A stretch of DNA of 56,276 nt from positions 1 through 56,276 of the forward strand of contig JAPLAA010000012.1 in the NCBI GenBank assembly GCA_026393475.1, written 5' to 3'. Of the stretch, positions 1 to 9,190 are shown piece after piece (position 1 is the first letter of the stretch; every line of letters starts with the position of its first letter). Made by a program: the position numbers and the translations under genes. The notes below the pieces were generated by a model that was given only the letters and a program-made list of their open reading frames with translations, made no database searches and was not told where the DNA came from. The stretch comes from Actinomycetota bacterium (GTDB taxonomy: Bacteria > Actinomycetota > Acidimicrobiia > Acidimicrobiales > Ilumatobacteraceae).

Positions 1-161
1 GCCGCTACAGCGTCGACACCAACGGTGTCGCTGCCAACGGCCCGTCGCGAGACTCGGCCATCAGCGGCGACGGCCGCACGATCGCCTTCCTCACCACGGC
101 CACGAACCTCGGCGGCTCGGCGAGCGGCGGCTCGAACGTGTACGTGCGCTTCGTCCCCTGA
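1..161 (+). CDS. C-terminal fragment of a beta-propeller (PD40/TolB-like) repeat protein
   Basis: Last 52 residues of a gene whose body lies before the window; the frame starts at base 3 and ends at a TGA. The stretch DSAISGDGRTIAF is the typical strand of a PD40/WD40-like propeller blade (D-x-S-x-D-G-R-x-I-A-F), and the ending NVYVRF is also common in such blades. Proteins of this kind are usually secreted or periplasmic and bind ligands or partners rather than catalyse, but nothing here shows the specific role. The next gene is on the opposite strand and converges on it. Confidence 0.6.
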   Translation, partial: RYSVDTNGVAANGPSRDSAISGDGRTIAFLTTATNLGGSASGGSNVYVRFVP

Positions 162-195
162 CGCACCGCGAAGTACGCGAGCGGGGCCCGATCGA

Positions 196-1944
196 TCAGG
201 CGGGTGCGGGCTGTGCGCCACGCACGAGGACGCCCGGCAGCTGGCCAGTGTGCTCGCCGTCGGCGAAGGTCTCGACGCCACGCTTGAACGTGTGCCGGTA
301 GCCGGTGGCCGTCTGCATGAGCCGACGTCCGCCTGCGGGCAGGTCGCGCACGATGTGCGGCGGGTGCGCGGCGAGGGTACGCATGTCGATCACGTTCAGG
401 TCGGCCAGGTAGCCGGGGGCCACCACGCCACGGTCGTGCCAGCCGACGTGCTGGGCGGTGCGCTGGGTGATGTGGTGCACCATCAACTCGAGCGGCAACG
501 TGTCGCCGCGGCGATCGCGCGACCACAGGGCGAGCGCCGTGGTGGTCATGCTGCCGTCGCTGATCGCGCCGCAGTGGGCGCCGGCGTCGCTGAGGCCGAT
601 GAGCGAGTTCGGAGCGAGCAGCATCTCGCGCACGTCGTCGAGGTTGCCCTTCGCGAAGTTGAACAGCGGCATGTACAGCAGCTGGTTGCCGTCGCGCTCC
701 ACCAGCAGGTCGAGCACGACCTCCACCGGGTTGCGGCCGGTGGCCGCGGCGATGCCGGCGATCGACGACGACGCCTCGGGCTCGTAGTCGACCGGGTCGC
801 CCATCGGGAACAGCTTGTGGAAGCCGTTGGTGATCTCGTACAACATGCCGTCGATCTTGCGGGCGGCGTGCTCGGCGACGATGCGGGCCCGACGGTCGGT
901 GTCGCGCAACGCGTGCACCAGCTCGGGCAGCGGCAGCTTGGCGACCTCCTGGAAGCTGGGGCACAGCACCAGCGGGTTGAGCGACGCGGTGAGGCCCTGG
1001 AGGATGCCGATCGGGCGGGCCGACACCTGGGTCTTCAGCGGCAGGCCGGCGGCGACGCACTCGTCGACCCACGCGGCCATCTCGCGCCAACGGTCGGGCA
1101 GGGGCTCGGGCTGCTGCACGGTCATGCTCAGCGGCCGGCCGGTTGCCTCGACGAGCGCGCGCATGACGGCCATCTCGTCGCGGGTGAAGTCGACGTCGGG
1201 CGACTGGTAGGCGTCGCTGATGAGCTGGATGACGCCGCGACCGGTCTCGGCCATCGCGCCGGCGAGCGCGGTGAGCTCGTCGATCGAGCTGTATCGGGTG
1301 CCGAGCGGCGCACCGTCGCGGGTGCGGTGGATGTAGGTGCGGCTGGTGGTGAAGCCGAGCGCGCCGGCGAGCATGCCGGCCTTCACCTGGGCCGCCATCT
1401 CGGTGAGCTCGTCGGCCGTCGGTAGTTCGAGCGGATCGGCGCCGCGCTCGCCCATCACGTAGGCGCGCAGTGGTGCGTGCGCGACCTGGGTGGCGACGTC
1501 GAGCGCGTAGCTGCGGCGGCCGAGCGCGTCGAGGTAGTCGGTGAAGGTCTCCCAGTCCCAGGCGAGGCCCTCGGCGAGCGCCGTGCCGGGGATGTCCTCC
1601 ACCCCTTCGAGCATGCCGATCAGCCAGTCGTGCTGATCGGGTGTGGGGCGGGCCGGCGCGAAGCCGACACCGCAGTTGCCCATCACGATCGAGGTGACGC
1701 CGTGGATGCTGCTCGGCGCGAGGAGCGGGTCCCACGTGGCCTGGCCGTCGTAGTGCGTGTGCAGGTCGACGAAGCCGGGCGTGACAGTCAGGCCATCGGC
1801 GTCGATCTCGCGGTGGCCGCGGCCGTCGACGTCACCGACGGCGGTGATGCGTTCGCCGTCGATCGCGACGTCGGCGAGGCGGGGTGCGGCACCGGTGCCG
1901 TCGACCACGGTTGCGTTGCGGATGACCAGCTCGTGAGCGCTCAT
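196..1944 (-). CDS. N-acyl-D-amino-acid deacylase (D-aminoacylase), amidohydrolase superfamily
   Basis: Predicted cytoplasmic metal-dependent hydrolase that removes the acyl group from N-acyl-D-amino acids. Of its 582 residues, the N-terminal part shows the amidohydrolase composite domain followed by TPGFVDLHTHYDGQ (HxH metal ligands, about residues 62 and 64) and GNCGVGFAP (Cys about 91), the cysteine ligand that marks D-aminoacylases within the superfamily. The C-terminus carries the usual VVAPGYLADLNVID strand. I prefer the ATG giving MSAHELV over a start six codons upstream because the family begins with this beta strand. CACAAT lies 6 nt upstream, a weak leaderless -10. It stands alone; the following gene on the same strand begins 65 nt upstream. 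Substrate stereospecificity cannot be told from sequence. Confidence 0.85.
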   Translation of the reverse strand: MSAHELVIRNATVVDGTGAAPRLADVAIDGERITAVGDVDGRGHREIDADGLTVTPGFVDLHTHYDGQATWDPLLAPSSIHGVTSIVMGNCGVGFAPARPTPDQHDWLIGMLEGVEDIPGTALAEGLAWDWETFTDYLDALGRRSYALDVATQVAHAPLRAYVMGERGADPLELPTADELTEMAAQVKAGMLAGALGFTTSRTYIHRTRDGAPLGTRYSSIDELTALAGAMAETGRGVIQLISDAYQSPDVDFTRDEMAVMRALVEATGRPLSMTVQQPEPLPDRWREMAAWVDECVAAGLPLKTQVSARPIGILQGLTASLNPLVLCPSFQEVAKLPLPELVHALRDTDRRARIVAEHAARKIDGMLYEITNGFHKLFPMGDPVDYEPEASSSIAGIAAATGRNPVEVVLDLLVERDGNQLLYMPLFNFAKGNLDDVREMLLAPNSLIGLSDAGAHCGAISDGSMTTTALALWSRDRRGDTLPLELMVHHITQRTAQHVGWHDRGVVAPGYLADLNVIDMRTLAAHPPHIVRDLPAGGRRLMQTATGYRHTFKRGVETFADGEHTGQLPGVLVRGAQPAPA

Positions 1945-2008
1945 CGCCCCATTGTGCAGCACCGGGGCCCGGCGATGTCACCCGGGGCGCCCCCGGTCGA
2001 CGCCGCGA

Positions 2009-2944
2009 TCAGGCGAGCAGCGGGGCGACCTGTTCGGCGATCAGGTCGAGATGATCGAGATCGTCGAGGTCGAGCACCTGGAGATAGATGCGCTCGGCAC
2101 CGGCCTCGTGCCAACGGCGGATCGTCGCGGCGACCTCATCGGGTGTGCCGGCGGCGCCGTTCTCGCGCAGTTCGGCCGGCTCGCGACCGATCGCCGCGGC
2201 ACGTCGGCTGACCTCGGCCTCGTCCGTCCCGGCGCACACGATGAGCGCCGCCGACCACACCATCGGGCGGGTGCGTCCGATCGCATCGCACGCAGCCTGC
2301 ACGCGCTCACGCTGTGCGGTGAAGAACGGCAGCGGCACGAACGGGGTGTTGAACTCGCTGGCGTAGCGGGCGGCGAGGGCCGGGGTGCGGGTCGTGCCAC
2401 CGCCACCGATCACGATCGGCACCGGCTGCTGGAGCGGCTTGGGCAGACCCGGCGAATCGACGACCGAATGGGCGGAGCCCGAGTAGCTGAACGTCTCGCC
2501 GACGGGCGTGTTCCAGAGCCCGTCGACGATCGCGAGCTGGTCGGTGAGCATGTCGAAGCGCCGCCCGAGCGACGGGAAGTCGAAGCCGTACGCGGTGTGC
2601 TCCTGCTCGAACCAGCCGGCGCCGAGGCCGAGCTCGACCCGACCGCCGCTCATGTGGTCGACCTGGGCGACGCTGATCGCCAGCAGGCCCGGCGCCCGGA
2701 ACGTCACCGGTGACACGAGCGTGCCGAGGCGGATGGTGCTCGTGTCGCGGGCGAGGCCGGCGAGGGTGATCCAGGCGTCGGTGGGACCGGGCAGGCCGGA
2801 CACGTCGCTCATCTTCAGGTAGTGGTCGCTGCGGAAGAACGCGCCGAACCCGAGCGACTCGGCGCGGCGGGCGACGGCGAGGAGCGTGTCGTACGAGGCG
2901 CCCTGCTGGGGTTCGGTGAAGATCCGGAGGTCGTGCAGCTGCAT
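2009..2944 (-). CDS. LLM-class F420-dependent oxidoreductase
   Basis: Luciferase-like (TIM-barrel) oxidoreductase of 311 aa, the size of the single-domain F420-dependent class. Family marks seen: FFRSDHYLKM near residue 40, the IRLGTLVSPVTFRAPG strand, GRVELGLGAGWFEQEH, and PIVIGGGGTTRTPALAARYA near the C-terminal third. These proteins reduce or oxidise small organic substrates with F420H2 (some use FMN). No substrate can be named. The start is supported by a TACCCT -10 box 7 nt upstream, so the message is probably leaderless. The MFS gene lies 54 nt further upstream on the same strand. Confidence 0.85.
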   Translation of the reverse strand: MQLHDLRIFTEPQQGASYDTLLAVARRAESLGFGAFFRSDHYLKMSDVSGLPGPTDAWITLAGLARDTSTIRLGTLVSPVTFRAPGLLAISVAQVDHMSGGRVELGLGAGWFEQEHTAYGFDFPSLGRRFDMLTDQLAIVDGLWNTPVGETFSYSGSAHSVVDSPGLPKPLQQPVPIVIGGGGTTRTPALAARYASEFNTPFVPLPFFTAQRERVQAACDAIGRTRPMVWSAALIVCAGTDEAEVSRRAAAIGREPAELRENGAAGTPDEVAATIRRWHEAGAERIYLQVLDLDDLDHLDLIAEQVAPLLA

Positions 2945-2951
2945 GTGCCTC

Positions 2952-2957
2952 AGGGTA
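2952..2957 (-). promoter_or_regulatory. Leaderless -10 box of the LLM oxidoreductase gene
   Basis: TACCCT (TANNNT actinobacterial -10 consensus) ends 7 nt before the ATG, so transcription should start at or next to the start codon. No clear -35 is visible. Confidence 0.45.
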
Positions 2958-2998
2958 CGGGCGAGGCGGCGGAGCGGGTCGCGCGAGGCGCGCCAGCG

Positions 2999-4318
2999 TC
3001 AGGCCATCGCCGGCACGTGGGCAGGCGAGCCGACGGTCGAGCCGCTCGGAGCCAGCCCGGGGAGCCGCTCCTCGACGGGTACCGCGCTGCGACCGAGCCG
3101 CACGCCACCAGCGAGCGCCGCCGCGGTGAGCACGGCGGTGGTGAAGAACAGCGCGGCGGCCCCACCGGCTGCGTAGAGCGGTGCCGCCATCGCGGCCACC
3201 GCGGCGGCGGCAACGGTGGCGAGGGCCTCGCCGATGCCCTGGGCGGTCGCGGCACGACGGCCGGGCACGGCCCACCCCATCGCTGCGGCACCGGCGGCGC
3301 CGACGATCGTCTGACCGCCCGACTCGAACAGCCCGATGACCACGATCACCATCGGCACGCGCACCACGCCGTAGCTGAGGATCACGGCGATGTTGGCGGC
3401 GCCGCCGCGAGCGGCCGCACGGAACGGTCCGAGGCGGTCGACCTGTCGGCCGGCCCACGAGGCGAGGAACATGCTCGGCACCGCGAACGCCATGAGCGCC
3501 GCGCCGATGAGCCAGTCGCTCGACCCGATGTCGGCGAGGAAGCGGGGGAACAGCGCGTCGTAGGCGCCGATCGGGATGAAGAAGGCGGTCATCACGAGTG
3601 CAGCGGCGATGACCGACCGGTGGCGAAGGAGGCGGACGCCGTCGGTGAGCGAGCCGTGTTCGACCGCCGCGACGCCGGCCGGGAGCGAGGTGATCGCCGC
3701 CGGCTTCGCGAGCAGCGCGGGGAGACCGACGACGAGGGTGAGCACGCTGGCGATGACGAGCGTGGGGACCACGCCGACGGTGACCTTGCCGGCGACGGCG
3801 AGCACCGGGCCGATGGCCATGCCACCGAGCTCGATCGACTGGAGACGACCGATCTGGCGGCCGGGCCCGTCGGGGAAGCGGCGCACGATCAGGCCGATGG
3901 CCGCCGGTGTGAACGCGCCGTAGGCGAGGCCGGCGCCGATGCGACCGGCGATGAACCATTCGATCGAATCACCGACGGCGTACATCACCGTCGAGACGGC
4001 CATCATCACGATCGCGCCGTTGATCACGAGCCGTTCGCGGCCGCGGTCGGCGTGCGGGGCGACGAGGGTCTGGGCGACGAGCGCGGCGATGAAGCCGGCC
4101 GTCGCGATCCATCCGAGTTGCGCCGTGCTGATGTCGGCACGCTCCTGCAGAGCAGGGAGCAGGGGGAACACCACCATGAACGATGCCGAGATGGCGAGCG
4201 CACCCGCTTGGAGGGAGCGCATCTGTCGGGTCGCCTGACGTGCCGCCGCGCGTGCGTCGGCGGAGTCGGTCGGGCGGTCGGTTCGTCGGTCGGCGGGAGT
4301 GCCCTGTGTTGACCACAT
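2999..4318 (-). CDS. Major facilitator superfamily transporter
   Basis: Integral membrane permease of 439 aa with about twelve hydrophobic segments, in line with a drug/solute exporter of the MFS. The loop after the second helix reads APHADRGRERLV, matching the conserved D-R-x-G-R-x motif A, and the GRIGAGLAYGAFTPAA segment matches the fourth and fifth helices of drug:H+ antiporters. I chose the ATG at the listed end (MWSTQGT) over a TTG 12 codons upstream: TACATT lies 7 nt upstream as a leaderless -10, and the longer start would run through the operator. The gene is divergent from a TetR regulator with a perfect inverted repeat over its promoter, the classic arrangement for an exporter induced by its own substrate. 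Substrate unknown. Confidence 0.85.
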   Translation of the reverse strand: MWSTQGTPADRRTDRPTDSADARAAARQATRQMRSLQAGALAISASFMVVFPLLPALQERADISTAQLGWIATAGFIAALVAQTLVAPHADRGRERLVINGAIVMMAVSTVMYAVGDSIEWFIAGRIGAGLAYGAFTPAAIGLIVRRFPDGPGRQIGRLQSIELGGMAIGPVLAVAGKVTVGVVPTLVIASVLTLVVGLPALLAKPAAITSLPAGVAAVEHGSLTDGVRLLRHRSVIAAALVMTAFFIPIGAYDALFPRFLADIGSSDWLIGAALMAFAVPSMFLASWAGRQVDRLGPFRAAARGGAANIAVILSYGVVRVPMVIVVIGLFESGGQTIVGAAGAAAMGWAVPGRRAATAQGIGEALATVAAAAVAAMAAPLYAAGGAAALFFTTAVLTAAALAGGVRLGRSAVPVEERLPGLAPSGSTVGSPAHVPAMA

Positions 4319-4325
4319 GGCCAAC

Positions 4326-4331
4326 AATGTA
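4326..4331 (-). promoter_or_regulatory. Leaderless -10 box of the MFS gene
   Basis: TACATT, 7 nt before the ATG. Its first four bases are inside the TetR-type inverted repeat, so a bound repressor would cover it. Confidence 0.5.
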
Positions 4332-4351
4332 TTGGCCGGACGGCCAATACA
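4328..4351. promoter_or_regulatory. TetR-type operator (perfect 11-bp inverted repeat)
   Basis: The arm TGTATTGGCCG is followed by GA and then its exact reverse complement CGGCCAATACA. It lies between the divergent MFS and TetR genes, overlaps the MFS -10 box, and is about 100 nt upstream of the regulator start. Size and symmetry suit a TetR dimer. The adjacent divergent TetR gene is the natural binder. Confidence 0.8.
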
Positions 4352-4436
4352 CAAGGATGTGCGACCGACGTCACCACCTGCGGCCAGACCGACCTCCCAC
4401 CTGCAGCCACCGATCGCCGGCCGTCACGGTTGAACG

Positions 4437-4442
4437 TAGGCT
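4437..4442 (+). promoter_or_regulatory. Leaderless -10 box of the TetR gene
   Basis: TAGGCT stands 7 nt before GTG 4450. This spacing, the same as at other genes here, is why the GTG is chosen over the ATG three codons later. Confidence 0.4.
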
Positions 4443-4449
4443 GCACCCA

Positions 4450-5094
4450 GTGGCACGCATGCAGCCTGAACGACGTCGAGCCGCGATCCTCGAGGCCGCC
4501 GTCGCCGAGATCTCCGAGCGAGGGTTCGCGCGCACCACGTCGCGCCATGTCGCCGCTCGTGCCGGCGTCACCCACGGCCTGCTGCACCACTACTTCCCCG
4601 ACCACGACTCCCTGCTGGCGGCAGCTTTCGAGAAGATGGCGCTCGAGGAGATCGACGAGGCCAACGAGGCCTTGGCGTCCGACCGCGACCCACTCGCCCA
4701 GCTCCGCGAGATCACCGAGCCGTACGGTCCCGGCGGCGGCGAGGAGGCCTATCGCTTCTGGCTCGAGGCGTGGGCCGAGGCGTTCCACTCGCCCAAGCTG
4801 CAGGAGACCTCGCGACGGCTGTCGGTCGCCTGGCACGAACTGGTCGTGGGCGTGATCGAGCGCGGCATCGTCGCCGGGGTGTTCCGCTGCGAGCACCCGC
4901 ACGAGACCGCATGGATGGTCGTCGCACTGAGCGACGCGTATGCGCTCCAGACCCAGATCGGATCGGGGCTCGACCCGGCCGAGATGAACCACGTGCTGTG
5001 GCGGCTCACCGAGCGCGAGCTCGGGCTCGATGCGGGCGCCCTGGCACGACCGGCACCAGGGGAGTCGAGACCGGCCGTGCCGAGCACGCACTGA
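4450..5094 (+). CDS. TetR/AcrR family transcriptional regulator
   Basis: Repressor of 214 aa. The N-terminal DNA-binding domain reads [18 protein letters not shown], then [21 protein letters not shown], the full TetR helix-turn-helix including the closing Y-F. The rest is a helical ligand-binding/dimerisation domain typical of the TetR_C_6 (BetI-like) group. It most likely represses the divergent MFS gene through the palindrome between them, and possibly itself. Start: GTG with TAGGCT 7 nt upstream; an ATG three codons downstream is the alternative. The effector is unknown. Confidence 0.85.
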   Translation: MARMQPERRRAAILEAAVAEISERGFARTTSRHVAARAGVTHGLLHHYFPDHDSLLAAAFEKMALEEIDEANEALASDRDPLAQLREITEPYGPGGGEEAYRFWLEAWAEAFHSPKLQETSRRLSVAWHELVVGVIERGIVAGVFRCEHPHETAWMVVALSDAYALQTQIGSGLDPAEMNHVLWRLTERELGLDAGALARPAPGESRPAVPSTH

Positions 5095-5858
5095 TCCGGG
5101 CACCCACTGATCCGGGCCGGGGTGTACACCCCGGCCAGTCCACGGTCGATCGACCGTGCACCTCCTGGCTCTCCCAAGCAGGAGCGGATCAGCGGCGCCG
5201 CCGCCGGCGACGGCCCGTCCCGATCGTTCGGGCGGTCCGGGCCGACACGTCGACCGTACGGAAACCAGCTCGCCCCGACTGTCAGCCGTGCGACACGACC
5301 CGTGCGACGTCGGTCACCTCCTGGCCGCTTCGGGCGGCCGGCGGTGCCGGGCGCGGCGTCGGCCGGGCGGCGCAGCCACACCGCCCCCGGACCCGTCGGC
5401 TCCTCCACGCACCACGACTCCCAGCCGCCCGGCACGAAGGCCTCGGCCCGCTCGACGAGCCAGCCCGCTGCGTCGTCGGCCACCTTGCGCAACGGTGCCA
5501 CCGCGACGACCTCGGCCGCGCCGGGGCGCGGTGCGAGCCGGGCGAGCGCGGTCCACACGTGCACGGTCATCAACATCGGCCACTCGCCGGGCCAGTGCAT
5601 CTCGGGCAGCAGGCTGCCGCGCCGATGGTTGCAACGTCGGTGCGCGAGCCGCAGGTTGGCGAGCTCGCTCGAGCCGCCGCGCGAGCGGGGGACGAGGTGG
5701 TCGACCGTGCCGCGCGCCGGGCTGGTGACGGGAGCGCCCGGGTCGATCTCGCCGCCGCACAACCAACACGACCAGCCGTCGCGATCGGCGATGCGGTGGA
5801 GCTGCACGAGGGCACGGTACCGGCCGGTCGCGACGTGGTCGACTCGTGGTCCGGGCAC
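4749..5858 (-). CDS. HNH endonuclease; only the first ~175 codons are credible
   Basis: The first part is a clear HNH nuclease domain: C-W-L-C near residues 31-34, [19 protein letters not shown] with the catalytic D-H near 52, and [12 protein letters not shown]. These small zinc-bound nucleases are common single genes in Actinobacteria, usually about 150-190 aa. Here no stop follows the expected end ([14 protein letters not shown] region near base 5340). The frame stays open for about 590 nt more, through two palindromes and 345 nt antisense to the TetR gene, which is unlikely to be real protein. The true end was probably lost by an indel or a stop mutation. Start: GTG at the high end, 15 nt from and divergent to kbl; a second GTG lies 17 codons in. 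Confidence 0.45.
   Translation of the reverse strand: MPGPRVDHVATGRYRALVQLHRIADRDGWSCWLCGGEIDPGAPVTSPARGTVDHLVPRSRGGSSELANLRLAHRRCNHRRGSLLPEMHWPGEWPMLMTVHVWTALARLAPRPGAAEVVAVAPLRKVADDAAGWLVERAEAFVPGGWESWCVEEPTGPGAVWLRRPADAAPGTAGRPKRPGGDRRRTGRVARLTVGASWFPYGRRVGPDRPNDRDGPSPAAAPLIRSCLGEPGGARSIDRGLAGVYTPARISGCPDQCVLGTAGLDSPGAGRARAPASSPSSRSVSRHSTWFISAGSSPDPIWVWSAYASLSATTIHAVSCGCSQRNTPATMPRSITPTTSSCQATDSRREVSCSLGEWNASAHASSQKR
5115..5158. repeat. Two adjacent perfect palindromes downstream of the TetR gene
   Basis: The first (5115-5136) is GGCCGGGGTG, TA, then the exact complement arm. The second (5141-5158) is CACGGTCGATCGACCGTG. A 12-bp direct repeat ACTGATCCGGGC precedes them. The first could fold as a terminator stem for convergent transcripts. 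Neither is followed by a T-run. Confidence 0.5.
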
Positions 5859-5861
5859 GTC

Positions 5862-5867
5862 TATTCT
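5862..5867 (+). promoter_or_regulatory. Leaderless -10 box of kbl
   Basis: TATTCT, 6 nt before the kbl ATG, within the 15-nt gap to the divergent HNH gene. Confidence 0.5.
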
Positions 5868-5873
5868 CGGTAC

Positions 5874-7097
5874 ATGCGTACCAAGATTCTTCGAGATCTC
5901 GAGGAGCGGTGTGCCGGCCTCGTGACCGACGGTCTGTTCAAGCGAGAGCGTGTGATCGCCACGCCGCAGGCCGCGCACATCGAGCTGGTCGACGGCACCC
6001 GGGTGCTCAACCTGTGTGCCAACAACTACCTCGGGCTCGCCGACCATCCCGCGCTCGTCGAGTCGGCGCGGGAGGCGCTCGACGAGCACGGCTACGGCAT
6101 GGCGTCGGTGCGGTTCATCTGCGGCACCCAGGACGTGCACCGCGAGCTCGAGCAACGGTTGTCCGCGTTCCTCGGCGCCGAGGACACGATCCTGTACTCG
6201 TCGTGCTTCGACGCCAACGGCGGGTTGTTCGAGACGATCCTCGACGAGCAGGACGCGGTGATCTCCGACTCGCTGAACCACGCCTCGATCATCGACGGCA
6301 TCCGGCTGTGCCGGGCCCGTCGCCTCCGCTACGACAACAACGACATGGCCCAGCTCGAGCAGCGGCTGCAGGAAGCGGCCGATGCCCGGTACCGGCTGAT
6401 CGCCACCGACGGGGTGTTCTCGATGGACGGCGTGCTCGCCGACCTGCCCGCCATCTGCGACCTCGCCGAGCGCTACGACGCGATGGTGATGGTGGACGAC
6501 TCGCATGCCGTGGGCTTCACCGGCGCGACCGGCCGGGGCACGCACGAGGCAGCGGGCGTGATGGGGCGGGTCGACATCATCACCGGCACGCTCGGCAAGG
6601 CGCTCGGCGGCGCGTCGGGTGGCTACACCTCGGGTCCGAAGGAGGTGATCGACTGGCTGCGCCAGCGCAGCCGGCCGTACCTGTTCTCCAACAGCCTCGC
6701 CCCGGTCATCGCGGCGACGACGCTGCGGGTGCTCGACCTGCTCGAGGCGGGCAGCGACGGCGACGCGCTGCGTCGGCAGCTCGAGCGCAACGCCACCCGG
6801 TTCCGCGCGGCGATGACCGACGCGGGTTTCACCCTCGCCGGCGCCGGCCACCCGATCATCCCGGTGATGCTCGGCGACGCGAAGGTCGCCGGCGAGATGG
6901 CAGAGCGGCTGCTCGCCCGCGGCATCTACGTGATCGCCTTCTCGTACCCGGTGGTGCCGCAGGGGACGGCGAGGATCCGCACCCAGATGTCGGCCGCGCA
7001 CAGCGACGACGACATCGACGCGGCGGTCGCGGCATTCGTGGCGGTCGGCAGGGAGATGGGCCTCGACATGGGTCCGGAGCAGGAGGTGCGGCCGTGA
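5874..7097 (+). CDS. kbl: 2-amino-3-ketobutyrate CoA ligase (glycine C-acetyltransferase)
   Basis: PLP enzyme of 407 aa that cleaves 2-amino-3-ketobutyrate with CoA to glycine and acetyl-CoA, the second step of threonine catabolism. Seen: [13 protein letters not shown] near residue 50, [32 protein letters not shown], and the PLP lysine in [15 protein letters not shown] (Lys about 242). Family members are 395-400 aa, so it is complete. The stop overlaps the tdh start by four bases (GTGA), so the two are co-translated and form the two-step threonine to glycine route. That pairing supports kbl over its close relatives (BioF, ALA synthase). Confidence 0.95.
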   Translation: MRTKILRDLEERCAGLVTDGLFKRERVIATPQAAHIELVDGTRVLNLCANNYLGLADHPALVESAREALDEHGYGMASVRFICGTQDVHRELEQRLSAFLGAEDTILYSSCFDANGGLFETILDEQDAVISDSLNHASIIDGIRLCRARRLRYDNNDMAQLEQRLQEAADARYRLIATDGVFSMDGVLADLPAICDLAERYDAMVMVDDSHAVGFTGATGRGTHEAAGVMGRVDIITGTLGKALGGASGGYTSGPKEVIDWLRQRSRPYLFSNSLAPVIAATTLRVLDLLEAGSDGDALRRQLERNATRFRAAMTDAGFTLAGAGHPIIPVMLGDAKVAGEMAERLLARGIYVIAFSYPVVPQGTARIRTQMSAAHSDDDIDAAVAAFVAVGREMGLDMGPEQEVRP

Positions 7098-8119
7098 GGG
7101 CGTTGGTGAAGGCGAGGCCCGAACCGGGGCTGTGGATGCAGGACGTGCCCGAGCCCGAGGTGGGTCCGCGCGACGTGAAGATCCGGGTGCGCAAGACCTC
7201 GATCTGCGGCACCGATCTGCACATCCGGCACTGGGACGCCTGGGCGCAGGCGACGATCCCGGTGCCGATGGTGGTCGGCCACGAGTTCATGGGCGAGATC
7301 GTCGAGGTCGGCTCCGCGGTGGCCGGGCTCCAGCCCGGGTTGCGCGTCGCCGGCGAGGGCCACGTCACGTGTGGGCACTGCCGCAACTGCAAGGGCGGCC
7401 GTCGCGAGTTCTGCCACAACCACACCGGCGTGGGCGTCACCCGGCCAGGGGCGTTCGCGGAGTTCGTCGTGATCCCGGCCGAGAACGTGTTCGTGGTGCC
7501 GGCGCACATCACCGACGACGTCGCCGCGATCCTCGACCCGCTCGGTAACGCCACCCACACGGCGCTGCGCTTCGACAGCGTCGGCGAGGACGTGCTCATC
7601 ACCGGTGCCGGTCCGATCGGCGTGCTCGCCGCGGCGATCGCCCGCCACATCGGGGCCCGCAACGTGGTGGTCACCGACGTGAACCCGTACCGGCTCGCGA
7701 TGGCGGCGCGGCACGGGGCGAACCGGGTGGTCGACGTGCGCAGCGAAGGGCTCGCACCGGTGATGGCCGAGCTCGGCATGACCGAGGGCTTCGACGTGGG
7801 GCTGGAGATGAGTGGCGCCGAGGCGGCGTTCAACCAGATGCTCGACGCGATGAACCACGGCGGCCGGATCGCGATCCTCGGCATCCCGGCCGGGCCGATG
7901 ACCCTCGACGTCAACGACGTCATCTTCAAGGGCCTCGAACTGCAGGGGATCTACGGACGTCGGATCTTCGAGACCTGGTACAAGATGGCCGCGATGCTGC
8001 AGAGCGGGCTCGACGTGAGCGGTGTGATCACGCACCACGTGCCGGCGGCCGACTTCGACCGGGCGTTCGAGATCGTCGAGACCGGCGAGTGCGGCAAGGT
8101 CGTCCTCGACTGGATGTGA
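7094..8119 (+). CDS. tdh: L-threonine 3-dehydrogenase
   Basis: Zinc-dependent medium-chain dehydrogenase that oxidises L-threonine to 2-amino-3-ketobutyrate with NAD. At 341 aa it matches the E. coli length exactly. Catalytic zinc ligands: Cys38 in [10 protein letters not shown] and the His of VVGHEFMGE. The structural zinc site is [15 protein letters not shown], and the Rossmann glycines are in [18 protein letters not shown] start, coupled to kbl by a four-base overlap. Confidence 0.95.
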   Translation: MRALVKARPEPGLWMQDVPEPEVGPRDVKIRVRKTSICGTDLHIRHWDAWAQATIPVPMVVGHEFMGEIVEVGSAVAGLQPGLRVAGEGHVTCGHCRNCKGGRREFCHNHTGVGVTRPGAFAEFVVIPAENVFVVPAHITDDVAAILDPLGNATHTALRFDSVGEDVLITGAGPIGVLAAAIARHIGARNVVVTDVNPYRLAMAARHGANRVVDVRSEGLAPVMAELGMTEGFDVGLEMSGAEAAFNQMLDAMNHGGRIAILGIPAGPMTLDVNDVIFKGLELQGIYGRRIFETWYKMAAMLQSGLDVSGVITHHVPAADFDRAFEIVETGECGKVVLDWM

Positions 8120-8152
8120 TCGACGGGCCTGATCGAACGGGCCTGATCGAAC
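8118..8152. repeat. Short tandem repeat after tdh
   Basis: Two and a half copies of a 13-14 bp unit (GATCGAACGGGCCT and variants) fill the gap between tdh and the convergent phosphotransferase gene. No stem-loop forms. Confidence 0.5.
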
Positions 8153-8155
8153 CGG

Positions 8156-9190
8156 TCAGCCGAGGAGGCCGTCGACGTCGTGACGGTATGTGCCGGTGTC
8201 GAGGTAGTTCCGGAGCTTCGTGACCGTGTTGGGGATGTAGGTCGCGAGCACGTCGGCCACCCACGCCGCGTTCACGGTGACCGTGTCGTTGAGGAGCGCG
8301 ACGTTGCGCGCCGCGACCAGGCTCTCGAACTCGTCGGTGGTGTGGTCGGGGAGCGGTCGGACGCTCTCGTAGCCGCGGTACAGCTCACCTTCGTGCTCGG
8401 TCGGCCGCAGGTGATACGCCGTGATCGCGAGGTCGTGCAGGGGATGGCTGATGCCGCAGTCGTCGAAGTCGAGCACCGACAGCGTCCCGGCGGCCGTCAT
8501 CAGGTTGCCGGGATGCAGGTCGCCGTGGATCACGTGCCCGGGGTGACGTGTCCGGAGCGCGTCGAAGGCTGCGTCCGCCCGGTCGCTCACCTCGCGGACG
8601 ATGGAGCGCTGCGTCGCGTCGAGCAGCGGATGGTCCGAGAGGTGATCGTCGAGCCCCATCCGGGCGTCGTCGATCCGACCGAGCGTTGCGCCCGTCGGCG
8701 GTCGCCACCGCTCGCCGTTGGCGTGCAACAGGGCGGTGAGGCGGCCGAGACGGCGGACCTCGACGGGTCGGGGATCCTCCTGGAGCAGCCGGCCCGGGAG
8801 CCACTCGAACACCACCGCGACGACCTCGCGCCCGAGCGGCTCGCTCGGCACGCCGACCATCGGCCGGTCGTCGAGTGCACGGGCCACGCGAGCGACGCCG
8901 ACCTCGCCGTCCTGCCCGAGCGAGTCGATCCACGCCAGCTCGGCGGCGGTCTCGGCGGGCGAGCGCAGGCCCTGGGCGTTCAGCCGCAGTGCCCACCTCG
9001 CCGATCGGCCGTCCGTGGTCGATGTGCCGTCCACGCGGAACGTGGCGTTGAAGCCCTGCTGGACCAGGCGCAGCGAGGACATCTCGATCGGGTACTGGGC
9101 GAGAGCCGCCGCGGCGAGGTCGGTCATGTGCCGTCGCTGACGGACGTTCGACCAGCCGGCGTATTCGGACGAAGAATGTTGAGTTGTCAT
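8156..9190 (-). CDS. Phosphotransferase (APH/choline-kinase-like fold) family protein
   Basis: Kinase-fold protein of 344 aa. The catalytic loop reads VIHGDLHPGNLM (about residue 220) and the metal site LSVLDFDDCG, the Brenner and DFG-like motifs of aminoglycoside/homoserine/RdoA-type kinases. The substrate cannot be inferred. The first ATG lies inside the 7-nt spacer of the HAIR operator of the divergent dnaK operon; an internal ATG 21 codons later (MTDLAAAALAQ) is the other candidate. Either way its promoter must lie at or under that operator, so HspR may control it. Confidence 0.75.
   Translation of the reverse strand: MTTQHSSSEYAGWSNVRQRRHMTDLAAAALAQYPIEMSSLRLVQQGFNATFRVDGTSTTDGRSARWALRLNAQGLRSPAETAAELAWIDSLGQDGEVGVARVARALDDRPMVGVPSEPLGREVVAVVFEWLPGRLLQEDPRPVEVRRLGRLTALLHANGERWRPPTGATLGRIDDARMGLDDHLSDHPLLDATQRSIVREVSDRADAAFDALRTRHPGHVIHGDLHPGNLMTAAGTLSVLDFDDCGISHPLHDLAITAYHLRPTEHEGELYRGYESVRPLPDHTTDEFESLVAARNVALLNDTVTVNAAWVADVLATYIPNTVTKLRNYLDTGTYRHDVDGLLG

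Noticed and set aside
5..1735. Long open frames of 450-750 codons on the strand opposite to or shifted from clear genes
   Set aside because: They are rich in Arg, Pro, Ala and His with no recognisable domain, and mirror the codon bias of GC-rich genes; treated as shadows throughout.
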